Of a stretch of 64,000 nucleotides of DNA, positions 27,194 to 38,325 are shown one piece after another; within the stretch, counting starts at the first letter, position 1, and each line of letters starts with the position of its first letter. The position numbers and the translations under genes are program-made. The stretch is from Alphaproteobacteria bacterium (lineage in GTDB: Bacteria; Pseudomonadota; Alphaproteobacteria; Rhodospirillales; Rhodospirillaceae), in NCBI GenBank assembly GCA_030604885.1, contig JAUVUZ010000005.1, forward strand, positions 62,001 to 126,000, read 5' to 3'. The notes under the pieces were generated by a model that did not search any database, was not told where the DNA came from, and worked only from the letters and a program-made list of their open reading frames with translations.

Positions 27194-27292
27194 CCCTCAC
27201 CGCCCCACACGCGGGCCGTCCGCCACACTAATTTAGAAACGAGTTCAAGGAAAGGCGACTGCGGTGCAGGAAAAACCCCACCCAGGGCAGCA

Positions 27293-27560
27293 AGGCCGGG
27301 CGCTGCCCGGACCCGCGAGGGGACTCGGTCCCCTCGACCCCATTCGTTGGTTTTCCGCGAAGCGGGATCAATTCGGCACGCGGCACGCGAACAGAAAACA
27401 AGGCCGGGCGCCGCCCGGACCCGCACAGGGCCGGAGGCCCTGTGAACCCATTCCTTTTCCGCGAAGCGGGATCGAACCATCGCGTGGCGCGATCGTCCTC
27501 TAGCGCTCCGCGCAAAACCAAAACGTCCGGGAGGTCCGGAGGGACCGAGTCCCTCCGGAG
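27293..27560. repeat. Composite palindromic intergenic repeat, copy C (double unit)
   Basis: It fills most of the 370-base gap between mutS (3' end) and glnD (5' end). Two direct half-units each begin with AGGCCGGGCGC(T/C)GCCCGGACCCGC (27293 and 27401). Each is followed by a variable hairpin (GAGGGGACTCGGTCCCCTC in the first, ACAGGGCCGGAGGCCCTGT in the second) and TTTTCCGCGAAGCGGGATC. The right end has the GGTCCGGAGGGACCGAGTCCCTCCGGA hairpin directly before the mutS stop. No gene is seen in it. Confidence 0.83.
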
Positions 27561-27563
27561 TCT

Positions 27564-30257
27564 TTAATCCCTTTCACCTCTCCCCGCCGCCGCCACGCCT
27601 TTGAGGGCGTAGAGTGCGTCGAGGGCGTCGCGGGGGGTCATGGCATCCGGGTCGAGGGTGGCGAGGGCGGTTCGGACCGGGTCCGGTTTGGCGGGTTCGG
27701 CGGGTTGGGGTTTGGGGCGGGCGGCCGAGAACAGGGGGAGGTCGTCGGCGAGGCGGGTGGCGCCGGAGGATTTTTCGTCGGATTCGACGGTTTGGAGGAC
27801 GACTTCGGCGCGGTCGATGACGGCAGGCGGGAGTCCGGCGATGCGGGCGACGTGGATGCCGTAGGAGCGGTCGGCGGTTCCGGGCGCCACTTCGTGCAGG
27901 AACACAAGGTCGCCTTTCCACTCCTTGATTCGCATGGTGAAGGGGGCGAGGGCGGGGAGTTTGGCGGCGAGGGCTTTGAGTTCGTGGTAGTGGGTGGCGA
28001 ACAGGGCGCGGCAGCGGTTGACGTCGTGGAGGTGTTCGGTGACCGCCCAGGCGATCGCCATGCCGTCGTAGGTGGCGGTGCCGCGGCCGATCTCGTCCAG
28101 CACGACCATGGAACGATCCGTCGCCTGGTTGAGGATGGCGGCGGTTTCGACCATTTCGACCATGAAGGTGGAGCGGCCGGAGGCGAGGTCGTCGGCGGCG
28201 CCGACGCGGCTGAACAGGCGATCGACGACGCCGATTTCGGCAGAATCGGCGGGCACGAAGGCGCCGATGTGCGCGAGCACGGCGATCAGGGCGTTTTGGC
28301 GCAAAAAGGTGCTCTTACCGGCCATGTTGGGGCCGGTAATCAGCCAAAGTCGCGCGTTTTCGTCCATAACGCAGTCGTTGGCGACGAATTTTCCCTTGTC
28401 GGCGGCGATCATCGCCTCTTCGACCACCGGATGCCGCCCGTTGCGGACGATAAAGCGGGTGTCGTCGGCGATTTGGGGGCGGACGTGGTTGCGCGCGGCG
28501 GCGAGATCGGCGAGGGCGGCGGCGACGTCGAGCACCGCGAGAGCCTGGGCGGTGGCCATCAGGTCGCGGCCGCGGGCGAGGGTATCGGCGCAGAGGTCGG
28601 CGAACAGGGCGAGTTCCATCGCCAGCGCCTTGTCGGCGGCGCCGCGCACCTTGTCCTCGAGGCCGGAGAGTTCGACGGTGGTGAAGCGCATGGCGTTGGC
28701 CATGCTCTGGCGGTGGATGAACAGGCCCTTGTCGGCGGCCAACACCTCGCCGTGCTTCTGCGTCACTTCGATGAAGTAGCCGAGCACGTTGTTGTATTTG
28801 ATCTTAAGCGCGGAAATCCCGGTTTCGGCGGCATAGCGGGCCTGGAGGGCGGCGATCAGCTTGCGGCTGTCGTCGCGCAGTTCGCGCAGTTCGTCCAATT
28901 CGGGTGCGTAATGTTTGGCGATGACGCCGCCGTCCCGCGCCAGCAGCGGCAGGTCTTCGGCCAGCGCGCGGGTGAGGCGGTCCACCAGCGGGCCGTGCTC
29001 GCCCAGGCCCGCGTAGCAGCGCATCAGTCCTTCCGGCAGCGAGCCGTCGGGGCTGGCGGCGCGCAGCAGGTCGCGCAGGGCGGGCACCAGGCCGAGGGCG
29101 TCGCGGATCGCCGCGAGGTCGCGCGGGCCGCCGCGTTGCAGCGACAGGCGCGACAGGGCGCGGGCGACGTCGGGGCAGGATTTCAGCATCCGACGCAGGT
29201 CCGCCCGCGCGTCCGGCCGTTCGAGGAAGAACGCCACGTCGTCCTGGCGGCGCACCAGCCGGGGGATGTCGGTGACCGGCTGGTTGAGGCGGTCGGCGAG
29301 CAGGCGCGCGCCCGCGCCGGTGACAGTGCGGTCGATGGTGGCGAGCAGCGAACCGCGGCGCTCGCCGGTCTGGGTTTGCGTGAGTTCGAGGCTGCGGCGG
29401 GTGGCGGCGTCGATTTCCAGCACCGATCCCTGGCTCACCCGCTTCGGCGGCTGCACCAGCGGCAGGCGCCCCGCCTGGGTGGCGACGGCGTAATCGAGCG
29501 CCGCGCCCGCCGCCGCCACCTCGGCCCGGCGGATTTGGCCAAAGCCGTCGAGGGTCGCCACGCCAAACGCCTCGGCGAGCCTGCGGGAACAACTTTCGCT
29601 ATCGAAACGATTGTTCGGCAGGGGCGTGAGCTGGGGCTTCAGCCGCGCCCAGAGGTCGAAGAACTCCGGGGTTTCGAGCATCCGCTGGGGCAGCAGGATC
29701 TCGCCCGGGCCGATCTGCTCGATCACCCCGCCGAGGGCGGCCTCGGCGACACTGCGGCAGAAGAACCGGCCGGTGGAGAGGTCGAGCCACGCCGCGCCGA
29801 TCTCGCCGTGGACCTGGGCCACCGCCAGCAGATAGTTGGCGCGCCGGGCGTCCAGCAGCGAATCCTCGGTGAGGGTGCCGGGGGTGACGATGCGCACCAC
29901 CGCGCGCTCCACCACCGATTTGGCGCCGCGCTTCTTCGCCTCCGCCGGGTCTTCGATCTGCTCGCAGATCGCCACCTTGAAACCTTTGAGGATCAGCCGC
30001 GCGAGATAGCTTTCATAGGCGTGGTGGGGCACGCCGCACATGGCGATCGGCTCGCCCGCGTGCTGGCCGCGCGCGGTGAGCGCGATATCGAGGGCGCCCG
30101 CCGCCGCCACCGCGTCGTCGAAGAACAGTTCGTAGAAGTCGCCCATGCGGTAGAACAGCAGGCAGCCGGGATGCTCCGCCTTGATGCGCAGATACTGCTC
30201 CATCAACGGCGTGGTTTTGGTCGGTTCGGCGGATGGCCGGGCGGTCTCTGCGGTCAT
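27564..30257 (-). CDS. mutS: DNA mismatch repair protein MutS
   Basis: This 897-residue mismatch-recognition ATPase has the N-terminal MutS I domain with the mismatch-reading Phe/Glu in [11 protein letters not shown]. The connector and lever domains follow, then the C-terminal ABC-type ATPase with Walker [36 protein letters not shown], Walker [16 protein letters not shown] and ATHYHEL. The start [23 protein letters not shown] matches other alphaproteobacterial MutS. It is transcribed toward glnD with a repeat element after the stop. Confidence 0.98.
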   Translation of the reverse strand: MTAETARPSAEPTKTTPLMEQYLRIKAEHPGCLLFYRMGDFYELFFDDAVAAAGALDIALTARGQHAGEPIAMCGVPHHAYESYLARLILKGFKVAICEQIEDPAEAKKRGAKSVVERAVVRIVTPGTLTEDSLLDARRANYLLAVAQVHGEIGAAWLDLSTGRFFCRSVAEAALGGVIEQIGPGEILLPQRMLETPEFFDLWARLKPQLTPLPNNRFDSESCSRRLAEAFGVATLDGFGQIRRAEVAAAGAALDYAVATQAGRLPLVQPPKRVSQGSVLEIDAATRRSLELTQTQTGERRGSLLATIDRTVTGAGARLLADRLNQPVTDIPRLVRRQDDVAFFLERPDARADLRRMLKSCPDVARALSRLSLQRGGPRDLAAIRDALGLVPALRDLLRAASPDGSLPEGLMRCYAGLGEHGPLVDRLTRALAEDLPLLARDGGVIAKHYAPELDELRELRDDSRKLIAALQARYAAETGISALKIKYNNVLGYFIEVTQKHGEVLAADKGLFIHRQSMANAMRFTTVELSGLEDKVRGAADKALAMELALFADLCADTLARGRDLMATAQALAVLDVAAALADLAAARNHVRPQIADDTRFIVRNGRHPVVEEAMIAADKGKFVANDCVMDENARLWLITGPNMAGKSTFLRQNALIAVLAHIGAFVPADSAEIGVVDRLFSRVGAADDLASGRSTFMVEMVETAAILNQATDRSMVVLDEIGRGTATYDGMAIAWAVTEHLHDVNRCRALFATHYHELKALAAKLPALAPFTMRIKEWKGDLVFLHEVAPGTADRSYGIHVARIAGLPPAVIDRAEVVLQTVESDEKSSGATRLADDLPLFSAARPKPQPAEPAKPDPVRTALATLDPDAMTPRDALDALYALKGVAAAGRGERD

Positions 30258-30509
30258 ACCATTGTCCTCAGTCTACACGAATCGTCGTTCTGCATAAGTT
30301 CGCGGATTCGGCCGAAAGTCGAGGGGTCTCCCCCACTTATCCCGACATTTGGTAATAAAATTTCAGCCAAAACCCCAAGACTTTTCCAGATAATTGGTAT
30401 AAAGGGGAAACTTCCCAACCTGTGGGACCCCGATAACAAAACTCAACAAACGTACCCCAAGCTGGCGCGAAAGAGACCGCTTTAAGACACGCAGGAGACG
30501 ACCAGTCAC
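30258..30509. other. Divergent intergenic region, mutS / malic enzyme
   Basis: 252 bases between divergent starts, more AT-rich than the surroundings, so it should hold promoters for both genes. I see a TATAAA-like box near 30397-30402 on the plus strand without a convincing -35 partner. AGGAG lies 13 bases before the malic enzyme ATG (CAGGAGACGACC). The minus ORFs reported here (30254-30439 and the 621-residue ORF) are not supported. Confidence 0.4.
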
Positions 30510-31829
<1,320 letters not shown>

Positions 31830-31847
31830 GGGCGCGAACACCGGAAG

Positions 31848-31871
31848 CGGCGGGGGAAACCCCGCCGTTTT
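31848..31871 (+). terminator. Intrinsic terminator of the malic enzyme gene
   Basis: CGGCGGGG, GAAA tetraloop, CCCCGCCG, then TTTT, 19 bases past the stop codon. This is a textbook factor-independent terminator. Confidence 0.88.
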
Positions 31872-32019
31872 CGCATATTCCGATTTTACCAAACCGTCAT
31901 CTCCGCCGCGCCTGCGGTGTGACAGACTGCGCGGCTGCCCGGGAGGATTTGACGCCGCCGGGCGCAAGATCATACTGGAGAGACCGGCCGAAACCCCGGC
32001 CGCCGGAGATCGGACCCGC

Positions 32020-33504
32020 ATGGTGGACCGCCCAGCCGACCGCGCCGACGCCGCGCCCGCGCCGACGCCAGAGCCGCCCGGAGCCTCGGACCGGGGGCGG
32101 GCGCTGCGCTGGTTCGCGCTCGCCCTGGTGCCCTCGGCGCTGACCTTCGCGGCGCTGGCGGCGCTGCGCCGCCTCGACCTCGCCGAGGCGCTGCTCGCCT
32201 GGATCGCCACCGCCGCGGCCACCGCCATCGTCGCCCTGGCGCCGCTGCTCGACCTCGCGCGGCTGCTGCGCTACGTGCAGGCGCTCTCCCTCGGCGCCGC
32301 GCCGCCGCCGCCCGAGATGCGCACCACCGGCGTCGCCGCCGCCGCCGCGTTCGCGATCTCGCAAATCCGCCGCGACATGCGCCGCGCCCTGGCCGCCGCC
32401 GAGAACGCCGCGCAAACCCACGAGGACGTGTTCGACGCCCTGCCCGACGCGGTGGTGATGCTGGGCGCCGACCACCGCGTGCTGCGCGCCAACCTCGCGG
32501 CGCGCGGCCTGTTCGGCCGCAACCTGGTGGGGCGCGACGTCTCCTCGCTGGTGCGCCACCCGCCGATCCTCGCGGCGCTCGACGCCATCGAGGACGGCCA
32601 CGGCCGCGAGATCGAGTTCTCCCTGCCGATCCCGGTGGAGCGCCGCTTCATCGTCGCGATCCGCCCCCTGCCGGGCGAGATCGCGGGCGACGCGGCGATC
32701 CTGATCTCGTTCCACGACATCACCACGATCCGCCGCATGGAGCAGATGCGCGCCGATTTCGTCGCCAACGCCAGCCACGAGCTGCGCACGCCGCTGTCCT
32801 CGCTGATCGGCTTCATCGACACCCTGCGCGGCCCGGCGCGGGACGACGCCGAGGCGCGCGACCGCTTCCTCGGCATCATGGCCGAGCAGGCGGCGCGCAT
32901 GGCGCGGCTGATCGAGGACCTGCTGTCGCTCTCGCGCATCGAGCTGAACGAGCACACCCAGCCCGCGGGCACGGTGGACCTGCGCCGGGTGATCGCCTCG
33001 GTGGTCGACCTGCTGGAGCCGAAGGCGCGGGCGCGCGGCGTCTCCATCGCCGTCGCCGCGCCGCCCGACCTGCCCGAGGTGCGCGGCGACGCCGACGAAC
33101 TCACCCAGGTGTTCCAGAACCTCGTGGACAACGCGGTGAAATACACCCTGCCCGACACCGAGGTGACGGTGAGCCTGGCGCCGCTGAACCACGGCCCGGT
33201 GAACATGCCGCGCGAGATCGAGGGCGCGGTGGTGGCGGTGGCGGTGCGCGACCGCGGCGAAGGCATCGCCCAGGAGCACCTGCCGCGCCTCACCGAGCGC
33301 TTCTACCGCGTCGATTCCGCCCGCTCGCGCAAGATGGGCGGCACCGGCCTCGGCCTCGCCATCGTCAAGCACGTGACGAACCGCCACCGCGGCGTGCTCA
33401 CCGTCGACAGCACCGTGGGCCTCGGCAGCGTCTTCACCGTCTATTTGCCCGCGGCCGAACCCCAGGCCGCCGCCCAACCGCAACGCCTCAGCCGCCGCGG
33501 CTGA
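32020..33504 (+). CDS. phoR: Phosphate regulon sensor histidine kinase PhoR
   Basis: This 494-residue membrane kinase has two N-terminal hydrophobic helices (about residues 30-75), then a PAS domain (DALPDAVVMLGADHRVLRAN). HisKA follows with the phospho-accepting His in FVANASHELRTPLSSLIGF, then HATPase with QNLVDNAVKYT, VRDRGEGI and GGTGLGLAIVKHV. The pattern and the adjacent phoU support PhoR, which signals external phosphate to PhoB. In contrast to the common phoR-pst-phoU-phoB order, phoU follows directly and no pst or phoB gene is in the window. Confidence 0.88.
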   Translation: MVDRPADRADAAPAPTPEPPGASDRGRALRWFALALVPSALTFAALAALRRLDLAEALLAWIATAAATAIVALAPLLDLARLLRYVQALSLGAAPPPPEMRTTGVAAAAAFAISQIRRDMRRALAAAENAAQTHEDVFDALPDAVVMLGADHRVLRANLAARGLFGRNLVGRDVSSLVRHPPILAALDAIEDGHGREIEFSLPIPVERRFIVAIRPLPGEIAGDAAILISFHDITTIRRMEQMRADFVANASHELRTPLSSLIGFIDTLRGPARDDAEARDRFLGIMAEQAARMARLIEDLLSLSRIELNEHTQPAGTVDLRRVIASVVDLLEPKARARGVSIAVAAPPDLPEVRGDADELTQVFQNLVDNAVKYTLPDTEVTVSLAPLNHGPVNMPREIEGAVVAVAVRDRGEGIAQEHLPRLTERFYRVDSARSRKMGGTGLGLAIVKHVTNRHRGVLTVDSTVGLGSVFTVYLPAAEPQAAAQPQRLSRRG

Positions 33505-33522
33505 TTTTCCGGAGGACCGCCC

Positions 33523-34242
33523 ATGCCCAACCTCACCCAGCCCCACACCACCAAGGCCCTCGACCGCGAACTCGCCGACCTGCTGAAGGCGATCGCCCGC
33601 ATCGGCGGCATGGCCGAAAGCCAGATCGAGGAAGCCGCCCGGGCGATGATCGAGCGCGACGACCGCCTCGCCGCCGAGGTGATCAAGCGCGACCACGACA
33701 TCGACCGCCTGGAGGCGGAAATCCAGCAGAAGACCCTCCACCTGCTGGCGCTGCGCGCGCCGGTGGCCGACGACCTGCGTCTGGTGGTCTCGGCGATCTC
33801 GGCGGCCTCGGCGTTCGAGCGGGTGGCGGATTACGCCGCCAACGCCGCCAAGCGCTCGATGGTGCTCAACACCATGCCCACGGTTCCGGCGCTGCGGGCG
33901 GTGGTGCGGCTGATGCACATGGTGAAGCGCCAGCTCCACGCCGCGATCACCGCGTTCGTCGAGGGCGACGCCCAGCAGGCGGTGGCGGTGTGGGAACACG
34001 ACGACGAGATCGACGCGATCTACTCCAGCCTGTTCCGCGAAATCCTCACCTACATGATGGAGGACCCGCGCCAGATCTCCGCCTGCACCCACCTGCTGTT
34101 CATCGCCAAGAACGTCGAGCGGGTCGGCGACCACTCCACCAACATCGCCGAGCTGACCTACTTCATGGTTACCGGCCAGCAGCTCCGCGACCGCCCGAAG
34201 GCCGACGTCACCGCCGCGCTTCCCGCCGAGCCGCAGGACTGA
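33523..34242 (+). CDS. phoU: Phosphate signalling protein PhoU
   Basis: This 239-residue all-helical protein has two PhoU repeats, with the signature AISAASAFERVADYAANAAKRS in the first and LFIAKNVERVGDHSTNIAELTYFMVTG in the second. It restrains PhoR and modulates the Pst transporter when phosphate is plentiful. It starts 18 bases after phoR with GGAGG upstream, so the two are probably co-transcribed. A bidirectional terminator follows. Confidence 0.96.
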   Translation: MPNLTQPHTTKALDRELADLLKAIARIGGMAESQIEEAARAMIERDDRLAAEVIKRDHDIDRLEAEIQQKTLHLLALRAPVADDLRLVVSAISAASAFERVADYAANAAKRSMVLNTMPTVPALRAVVRLMHMVKRQLHAAITAFVEGDAQQAVAVWEHDDEIDAIYSSLFREILTYMMEDPRQISACTHLLFIAKNVERVGDHSTNIAELTYFMVTGQQLRDRPKADVTAALPAEPQD

Positions 34243-34262
34243 GGCCGTACCCCTTCCATACG

Positions 34263-34292
34263 AAAAGGCCCGGGGTCGCCCCCGGGCCTTTT
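34263..34292. terminator. Bidirectional terminator between phoU and ppa
   Basis: AAAAGGCCCGGGG - TCGC - CCCCGGGCCTTTT: a perfect 13-base stem with A and T tracts on both sides. It serves the convergent phoU and ppa transcripts. Confidence 0.92.
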
Positions 34293-34312
34293 GCGTTCGC
34301 GCGGGAAGGGCC

Positions 34313-34852
34313 TCAGCCCTTTTTCGCGGCGTCGTGGCGCTCGATCGCCTCGATCAGCACCTGCTTCGCCTCCGCGCAGTCGCCCCAGCCGATGATCTTC
34401 ACCCACTTGCCCTTTTCCAGGTCCTTGTAGTGGGCGAAGAAGTGCTCCAGCCGCTCGCGGTCGAAGGGGTCGATGTCGGCGATGTCCTGGGCGGTCGAGT
34501 AGTAGGACTTCAGCGCCTCGTGCGGCACGCACAGGAGCTTCTCGTCCATGCCCTTCTCGTCTTCCATCCGCAGCACGCCCACCGGCTTGGCGCGCACCAC
34601 CGCGCCGGGGATCACCGGCAGGCGGCCCATCATCAGAACGTCCACCGGGTCGCCGTCTTCCGAAAGGGTGTGCGGAACGAAGCCGTAGTTGCAGGGATAG
34701 TGCATCGCGGTGTGGAGGAAGCGATCCACCACCATCGCGCCGGATTCCTTGTCCATCTCGTACTTGACCGGCGGCGACAGCAGCGAAACCTCGACGATCA
34801 CGTTGACGTCGTGGGGCGGGTTCCTGCCGATCGAGATCTTGTCGATATTCAT
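34313..34852 (-). CDS. ppa: Inorganic pyrophosphatase (family I)
   Basis: This 179-residue cytosolic enzyme hydrolyses PPi. The metal-binding core SEDGDPVDVLMMGRLP and the N-terminal NVIVEVSLLSPPVKYEMDKESG are typical of family I. Other conserved parts are HYPCNYGFVPHT and HFFAHYKDLEKGKWVKI. The start MNIDKISIGRNPPHDVNV overlaps the end of the AmpG-like gene by 4 bases. The 669-residue track ORF reads upstream sequence in the wrong frame. Confidence 0.97.
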   Translation of the reverse strand: MNIDKISIGRNPPHDVNVIVEVSLLSPPVKYEMDKESGAMVVDRFLHTAMHYPCNYGFVPHTLSEDGDPVDVLMMGRLPVIPGAVVRAKPVGVLRMEDEKGMDEKLLCVPHEALKSYYSTAQDIADIDPFDRERLEHFFAHYKDLEKGKWVKIIGWGDCAEAKQVLIEAIERHDAAKKG

Positions 34853-36171
34853 GAAGACTTCCTGTTGGTGCGGGAGAAGACGCCGTCCCCCATGCGGCCG
34901 CTGCGGAGTATATGGGCAAGCAATAGCAGCCCCGGAACCGCCAGCAGCGCGGTCGAGCCGAAAAACATGCCCCAGTCGCCGTCGAGCCGGTCCACCATCC
35001 ATCCGGCGCTCCCCGCCATCAGAAGGCGGGCGAGGTTGCCGAAGGAGGCGAGCAGCGCGTACTGCGTTGCGGCGTGACCGGAATCGCACAACCGCGACAA
35101 AAAGGCAACGAATGCGACGACCCCGAAGCCCGAGGTCAAGCCGTCGCCCACCACCGCCGCGATGAACCACGGCCGCCCCGGGTCGGCCGCGAGCCCGGCG
35201 AACAGCAGGTTGGTGGCGGCCATCAGCACCCCGGCGAGCAGCAACCCCCGCCCCAGGCCCATGACCCGCAGCAGCGCGCCCCCGGCGACGCCCCCCGCCA
35301 AGGTCGCGCCGATGCCGTAGATCTTGCTCACCTCGGCGATCGTTGCGTAATCGAAACCCATCTCGCGGTAGAACACCCCGCTCATCCGCCCGAGCATCGC
35401 GTCGCCCAGCTTGAACAGCACGATGAAGGCGAGAATCTCCCCCCACAGCGGCCGCGCCGCCAGCAACCGCAACGGCTCGGTCACCGCCTCCGCCAGCCGC
35501 GCCCGCCAGCCCGAGGCGCCCGAACGCGGCCGCGGCGGAACCTCCGGCTCGCGCATCAGCAGAACCGCGACCAACGGCACCGCCAGCGCCAGCGCCAGCG
35601 CCGCATAGGCGGCGGGCCAGCCGAACCGCGCCGCCAGCAGCAGCCCGCCCGCGCCCCCCGCCACGGTGCCGCCGAGGTGCCAGCCCAGAATCGCCGCCGC
35701 CGACCCGGCCCCCATGCGCGGCGCATCCAAAACCTCGATGCGGTAGGCGTCCACCACCACGTCCAGCGAGGCGGAAACCGCCGCCACCGCAACCGCAACC
35801 GCCGCCATCCGCCCCAGCCCCGCCAGCGGGTCCTGCGCCGCGAACCCGAGAATCGCCGCGATCAACGCCGCCAACAGCACCAGCAGCCAGCCGCGCCGCT
35901 GCCCCAGCCGCCACGCCCCCAGCGGCGGCGGCACCCGGTCGAACACCGGCGCCCACAGAAAATTCACCGCATACGGCGCCGCCACCGCGCCGAACGCCGC
36001 AACCGCCGCCCGCCCCAGCCCCGCATCGCGCAGCCAAATCGACAAATTCACCGCCAGCAACGGCGCGGGCAACCCGCTCGCGATCCCCAACACCACCACC
36101 GACAGCAGCCGCGAATCCCGATACACGGCCAACGCCGCCCGTATCCGCGAATTCCGTTCCGCTTCCGGCAT
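34849..36171 (-). CDS. MFS permease, AmpG-like (muropeptide transporter family)
   Basis: This protein of about 440 residues has roughly twelve hydrophobic segments. The N-terminal LSVVVLGIASGLPAPLLAVNLSIWLRDAGLGRAAV resembles AmpG (SGLPLLL...WL...G). The middle FIVLFKLGDAMLGRMSGVFYREMGF is also AmpG-like. AmpG imports anhydro-muropeptides for peptidoglycan recycling. The start MPEAERNSRIR is preferred because the 26 extra track residues come from the repeat element. It is translationally coupled to ppa, an unusual partner. The exact substrate is inferred. Confidence 0.82.
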   Translation of the reverse strand: MPEAERNSRIRAALAVYRDSRLLSVVVLGIASGLPAPLLAVNLSIWLRDAGLGRAAVAAFGAVAAPYAVNFLWAPVFDRVPPPLGAWRLGQRRGWLLVLLAALIAAILGFAAQDPLAGLGRMAAVAVAVAAVSASLDVVVDAYRIEVLDAPRMGAGSAAAILGWHLGGTVAGGAGGLLLAARFGWPAAYAALALALAVPLVAVLLMREPEVPPRPRSGASGWRARLAEAVTEPLRLLAARPLWGEILAFIVLFKLGDAMLGRMSGVFYREMGFDYATIAEVSKIYGIGATLAGGVAGGALLRVMGLGRGLLLAGVLMAATNLLFAGLAADPGRPWFIAAVVGDGLTSGFGVVAFVAFLSRLCDSGHAATQYALLASFGNLARLLMAGSAGWMVDRLDGDWGMFFGSTALLAVPGLLLLAHILRSGRMGDGVFSRTNRKSS

Positions 36172-36195
36172 GATCGCTCCGCTCGACGTCGAGGA

Positions 36196-36465
36196 AAGGC
36201 CAGGGCGCTGCCCTGGACCCGGCAAGGGACTCGGTCCCTTGCATCCCATTTGTCGGGGGTTTTGGCGGGAAAGGCAATCGTCGTGCCCGAAAAGAACCAG
36301 GGCGCCGCCCTGGACCCGGCAAGGGCCGAAGGCCCTTGCATCCCGTTCGTTCTGGTTTTCGCGCGAAGCGCTATTCGACCATCACGCCGCGCGAACCGGC
36401 TTATGGCGCTTCGCGCAAAAACAAACGGGGTGCGCGAGGGGACCGAGTCCCCTCGCACCCTTACG
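36196..36465. repeat. Composite palindromic intergenic repeat, copy D (double unit)
   Basis: It fills the ~300 bases between typA (3' end) and the AmpG-like gene. Two direct half-units start with CCAGGGCG(C/CC)..GCCCTGGACCCGG (36200 and about 36298). They are followed by GCAAGGGACTCGGTCCCTTGC and GCAAGGGCCGAAGGCCCTTGC hairpins, respectively. The CGCGCGAAGCGC ... GCGCTTCGCGCAAAAA inverted pair follows, then GCGAGGGGACCGAGTCCCCTCGC just before the typA stop. The sequence differs from copies A and C but the architecture is the same. Confidence 0.8.
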
Positions 36466-36475
36466 TCCGCTTTTT

Positions 36476-38299
36476 TTACGCGTCCTTCGACGCCCGCGAC
36501 GCGCGTTTGCGGTCGTTGGAGTCGAGGATCGCCTTGCGCAGGCGGATGGTGGTGGGCGTCACCTCGACGCGTTCGTCGTCCTCGATGTAGGAGAGGGCTT
36601 CTTCGAGGGACATTTTGCGCGGCGGGGTGAGGGTCACCGCCTCGTCCTTGGAGGTGGTGCGGATGTTGGTGAGCTGCTTGGACTTGAGCGGGTTGACCTC
36701 GAGGTCCTGGCCGCGCGCGTTCTCGCCGATGATCATGCCGGTGTAGACGTCGACGCCGCCGCCGATGAACAGCGGGCCGCGTTCCTCCAGGTACCACAGG
36801 GCGTAGGGGACCGAGGTACCCTGGGCGGTGGAGATCAGCACGCCGTTGCGGCGGCCTTCGATGGCGCCCTTGTAGGGGGCGTAGCCGTGGAACAGGCGGT
36901 TCATCACGCCGGTGCCGCGGGTATCGGTCATGAACTCGCCATGGTAGCCGATCAGCCCGCGCGAGGGCGCGCGGAACACCAGGCGCATCTTGCCGCCGCC
37001 GGAGGGCCGCATTTCGGTCATTTCGGCCTTGCGTTGCGACATCTTGTCGACCACCGCGCCCGAGTATTCCTCGTCCACGTCGATCACCACTTCCTCGACC
37101 GGCTCCATGCGTTCGCCGGTTTCCGGGTCCTCGCGGAACAGCACGCGGGGGCGGGAGACCGAGAGTTCGAAGCCTTCGCGGCGCATGGTTTCGATCAGCA
37201 CGCCGAGCTGGAGTTCGCCGCGGCCGCCGACTTCGAAGGCGTCGCGGTCGGCGCTTTCCTTGACGGTGAGGGCGACGTTGCCTTCCGCCTCGCGCTTCAG
37301 GCGTTCGCCGATCATGCGGCCGGTGACCTTGGTGCCTTCGCGCCCGGCGAGCGGGGAGTCGTTGACCGAGAAGGTCATGGCGAGGGTCGGCGGGTCGATC
37401 GGCTGGGCGTTGAGGGCCTCGGTGACGTCGGGGGCGCAGAGGGTGTCCGCCACCGTGGCGTCGGTGAAGCCTGCGAGCGCGATGATGTCGCCCGCTTCCG
37501 CCGAGTCCACCGGCACCCGCTCGAGGCCGCGGAAGGCGAGGATCTGGCTGGCGCGCGCCTGTTCGACGAGGCTGCCGTCGCGGTGCAGGGCCTTGATCGC
37601 CATGTTGCGGGTGAGGGTGCCGTCGAGGATGCGGCCGGTGAGCACGCGGCCGAGGTAGGGGTCGGCTTCGAGCGTGGTGGCGAGCATGCGGAACGGCTTG
37701 TCGAGGTGCGCGGTCGGCGGCGGCACGTGGGCGACGATCAGCTCGAACAGCGGGGTAAGGTCCTTGCGCTCGTCCTCGAGGGTCTTGGCGGCCCAGCCGT
37801 CGCGGCCCACCGCGTAGAGCATCGGGAAGTCGAGCTGCGCCTCGTTGGCGTCGAGGGCGGCGAACAGGTCGAACACCTCGTCGTGGACTTCGTCGGGGCG
37901 GGCGTCGCCGCGGTCGACCTTGTTGATCACCACGATCGGGCGGAGGCCGAGCTTGAGCGCCTTGCCGACCACGAACTTGGTCTGCGGCATCGGGCCTTCG
38001 GCCGCGTCCACCAGCACCACCACGCCGTCGACCATGTCGAGGATGCGTTCCACCTCGCCGCCGAAGTCGGCGTGGCCGGGGGTGTCGACGATGTTGATGC
38101 GGATGTCGTTCCACAGCACCGACGTACACTTGGCGAGGATGGTGATGCCGCGCTCGCGTTCGAGATCGTTGGAATCCATGGCCCGCTCCGCCACCTGCTG
38201 GTTGGCGCGGAAGGTGCCGCTCTGCTTCAAGAGGTTGTCGACGAGGGTGGTCTTGCCGTGGTCGACGTGCGCAATGATCGCAATATTGCGACGCTGCAT
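36476..38299 (-). CDS. typA: Ribosome-associated GTPase TypA/BipA
   Basis: This 607-residue translational GTPase has G1 HVDHGKTTL, the switch region [12 protein letters not shown]3 [16 protein letters not shown] and G4 NKVDR in the N-terminal domain. EF-G-like domains III and V follow, then the BipA-specific C-terminal domain ([32 protein letters not shown]). It aids 50S assembly and translation under cold or stress. The start [15 protein letters not shown] is the family N-terminus; the longer track ORF enters the kinase gene antisense frame. Confidence 0.97.
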   Translation of the reverse strand: MQRRNIAIIAHVDHGKTTLVDNLLKQSGTFRANQQVAERAMDSNDLERERGITILAKCTSVLWNDIRINIVDTPGHADFGGEVERILDMVDGVVVLVDAAEGPMPQTKFVVGKALKLGLRPIVVINKVDRGDARPDEVHDEVFDLFAALDANEAQLDFPMLYAVGRDGWAAKTLEDERKDLTPLFELIVAHVPPPTAHLDKPFRMLATTLEADPYLGRVLTGRILDGTLTRNMAIKALHRDGSLVEQARASQILAFRGLERVPVDSAEAGDIIALAGFTDATVADTLCAPDVTEALNAQPIDPPTLAMTFSVNDSPLAGREGTKVTGRMIGERLKREAEGNVALTVKESADRDAFEVGGRGELQLGVLIETMRREGFELSVSRPRVLFREDPETGERMEPVEEVVIDVDEEYSGAVVDKMSQRKAEMTEMRPSGGGKMRLVFRAPSRGLIGYHGEFMTDTRGTGVMNRLFHGYAPYKGAIEGRRNGVLISTAQGTSVPYALWYLEERGPLFIGGGVDVYTGMIIGENARGQDLEVNPLKSKQLTNIRTTSKDEAVTLTPPRKMSLEEALSYIEDDERVEVTPTTIRLRKAILDSNDRKRASRASKDA

Positions 38300-38325
38300 C
38301 TGCTGTGTCCTGTCAAAAAAGGGGA

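Noticed and set aside
22770-27200. 1476-residue ORF joining murJ to the glnD region
   Set aside because: The upstream two thirds are glnD read in the wrong frame; the true murJ start overlaps the glnD stop as ATGA.
24407-27445. 1012-residue plus-strand ORF opposite glnD
   Set aside because: It is antisense to glnD and runs on into repeat copy C; composition is typical of high-G+C shadow ORFs and no domain is visible.
27705-30485. 926-residue plus-strand ORF opposite mutS
   Set aside because: It is antisense to mutS, whose motifs are all intact on the other strand.
31872-32019. Pho box upstream of phoR
   Set aside because: A CCGTCAT and a CTGTCAC-like sequence are present but not as the required direct repeats at 11-base spacing.
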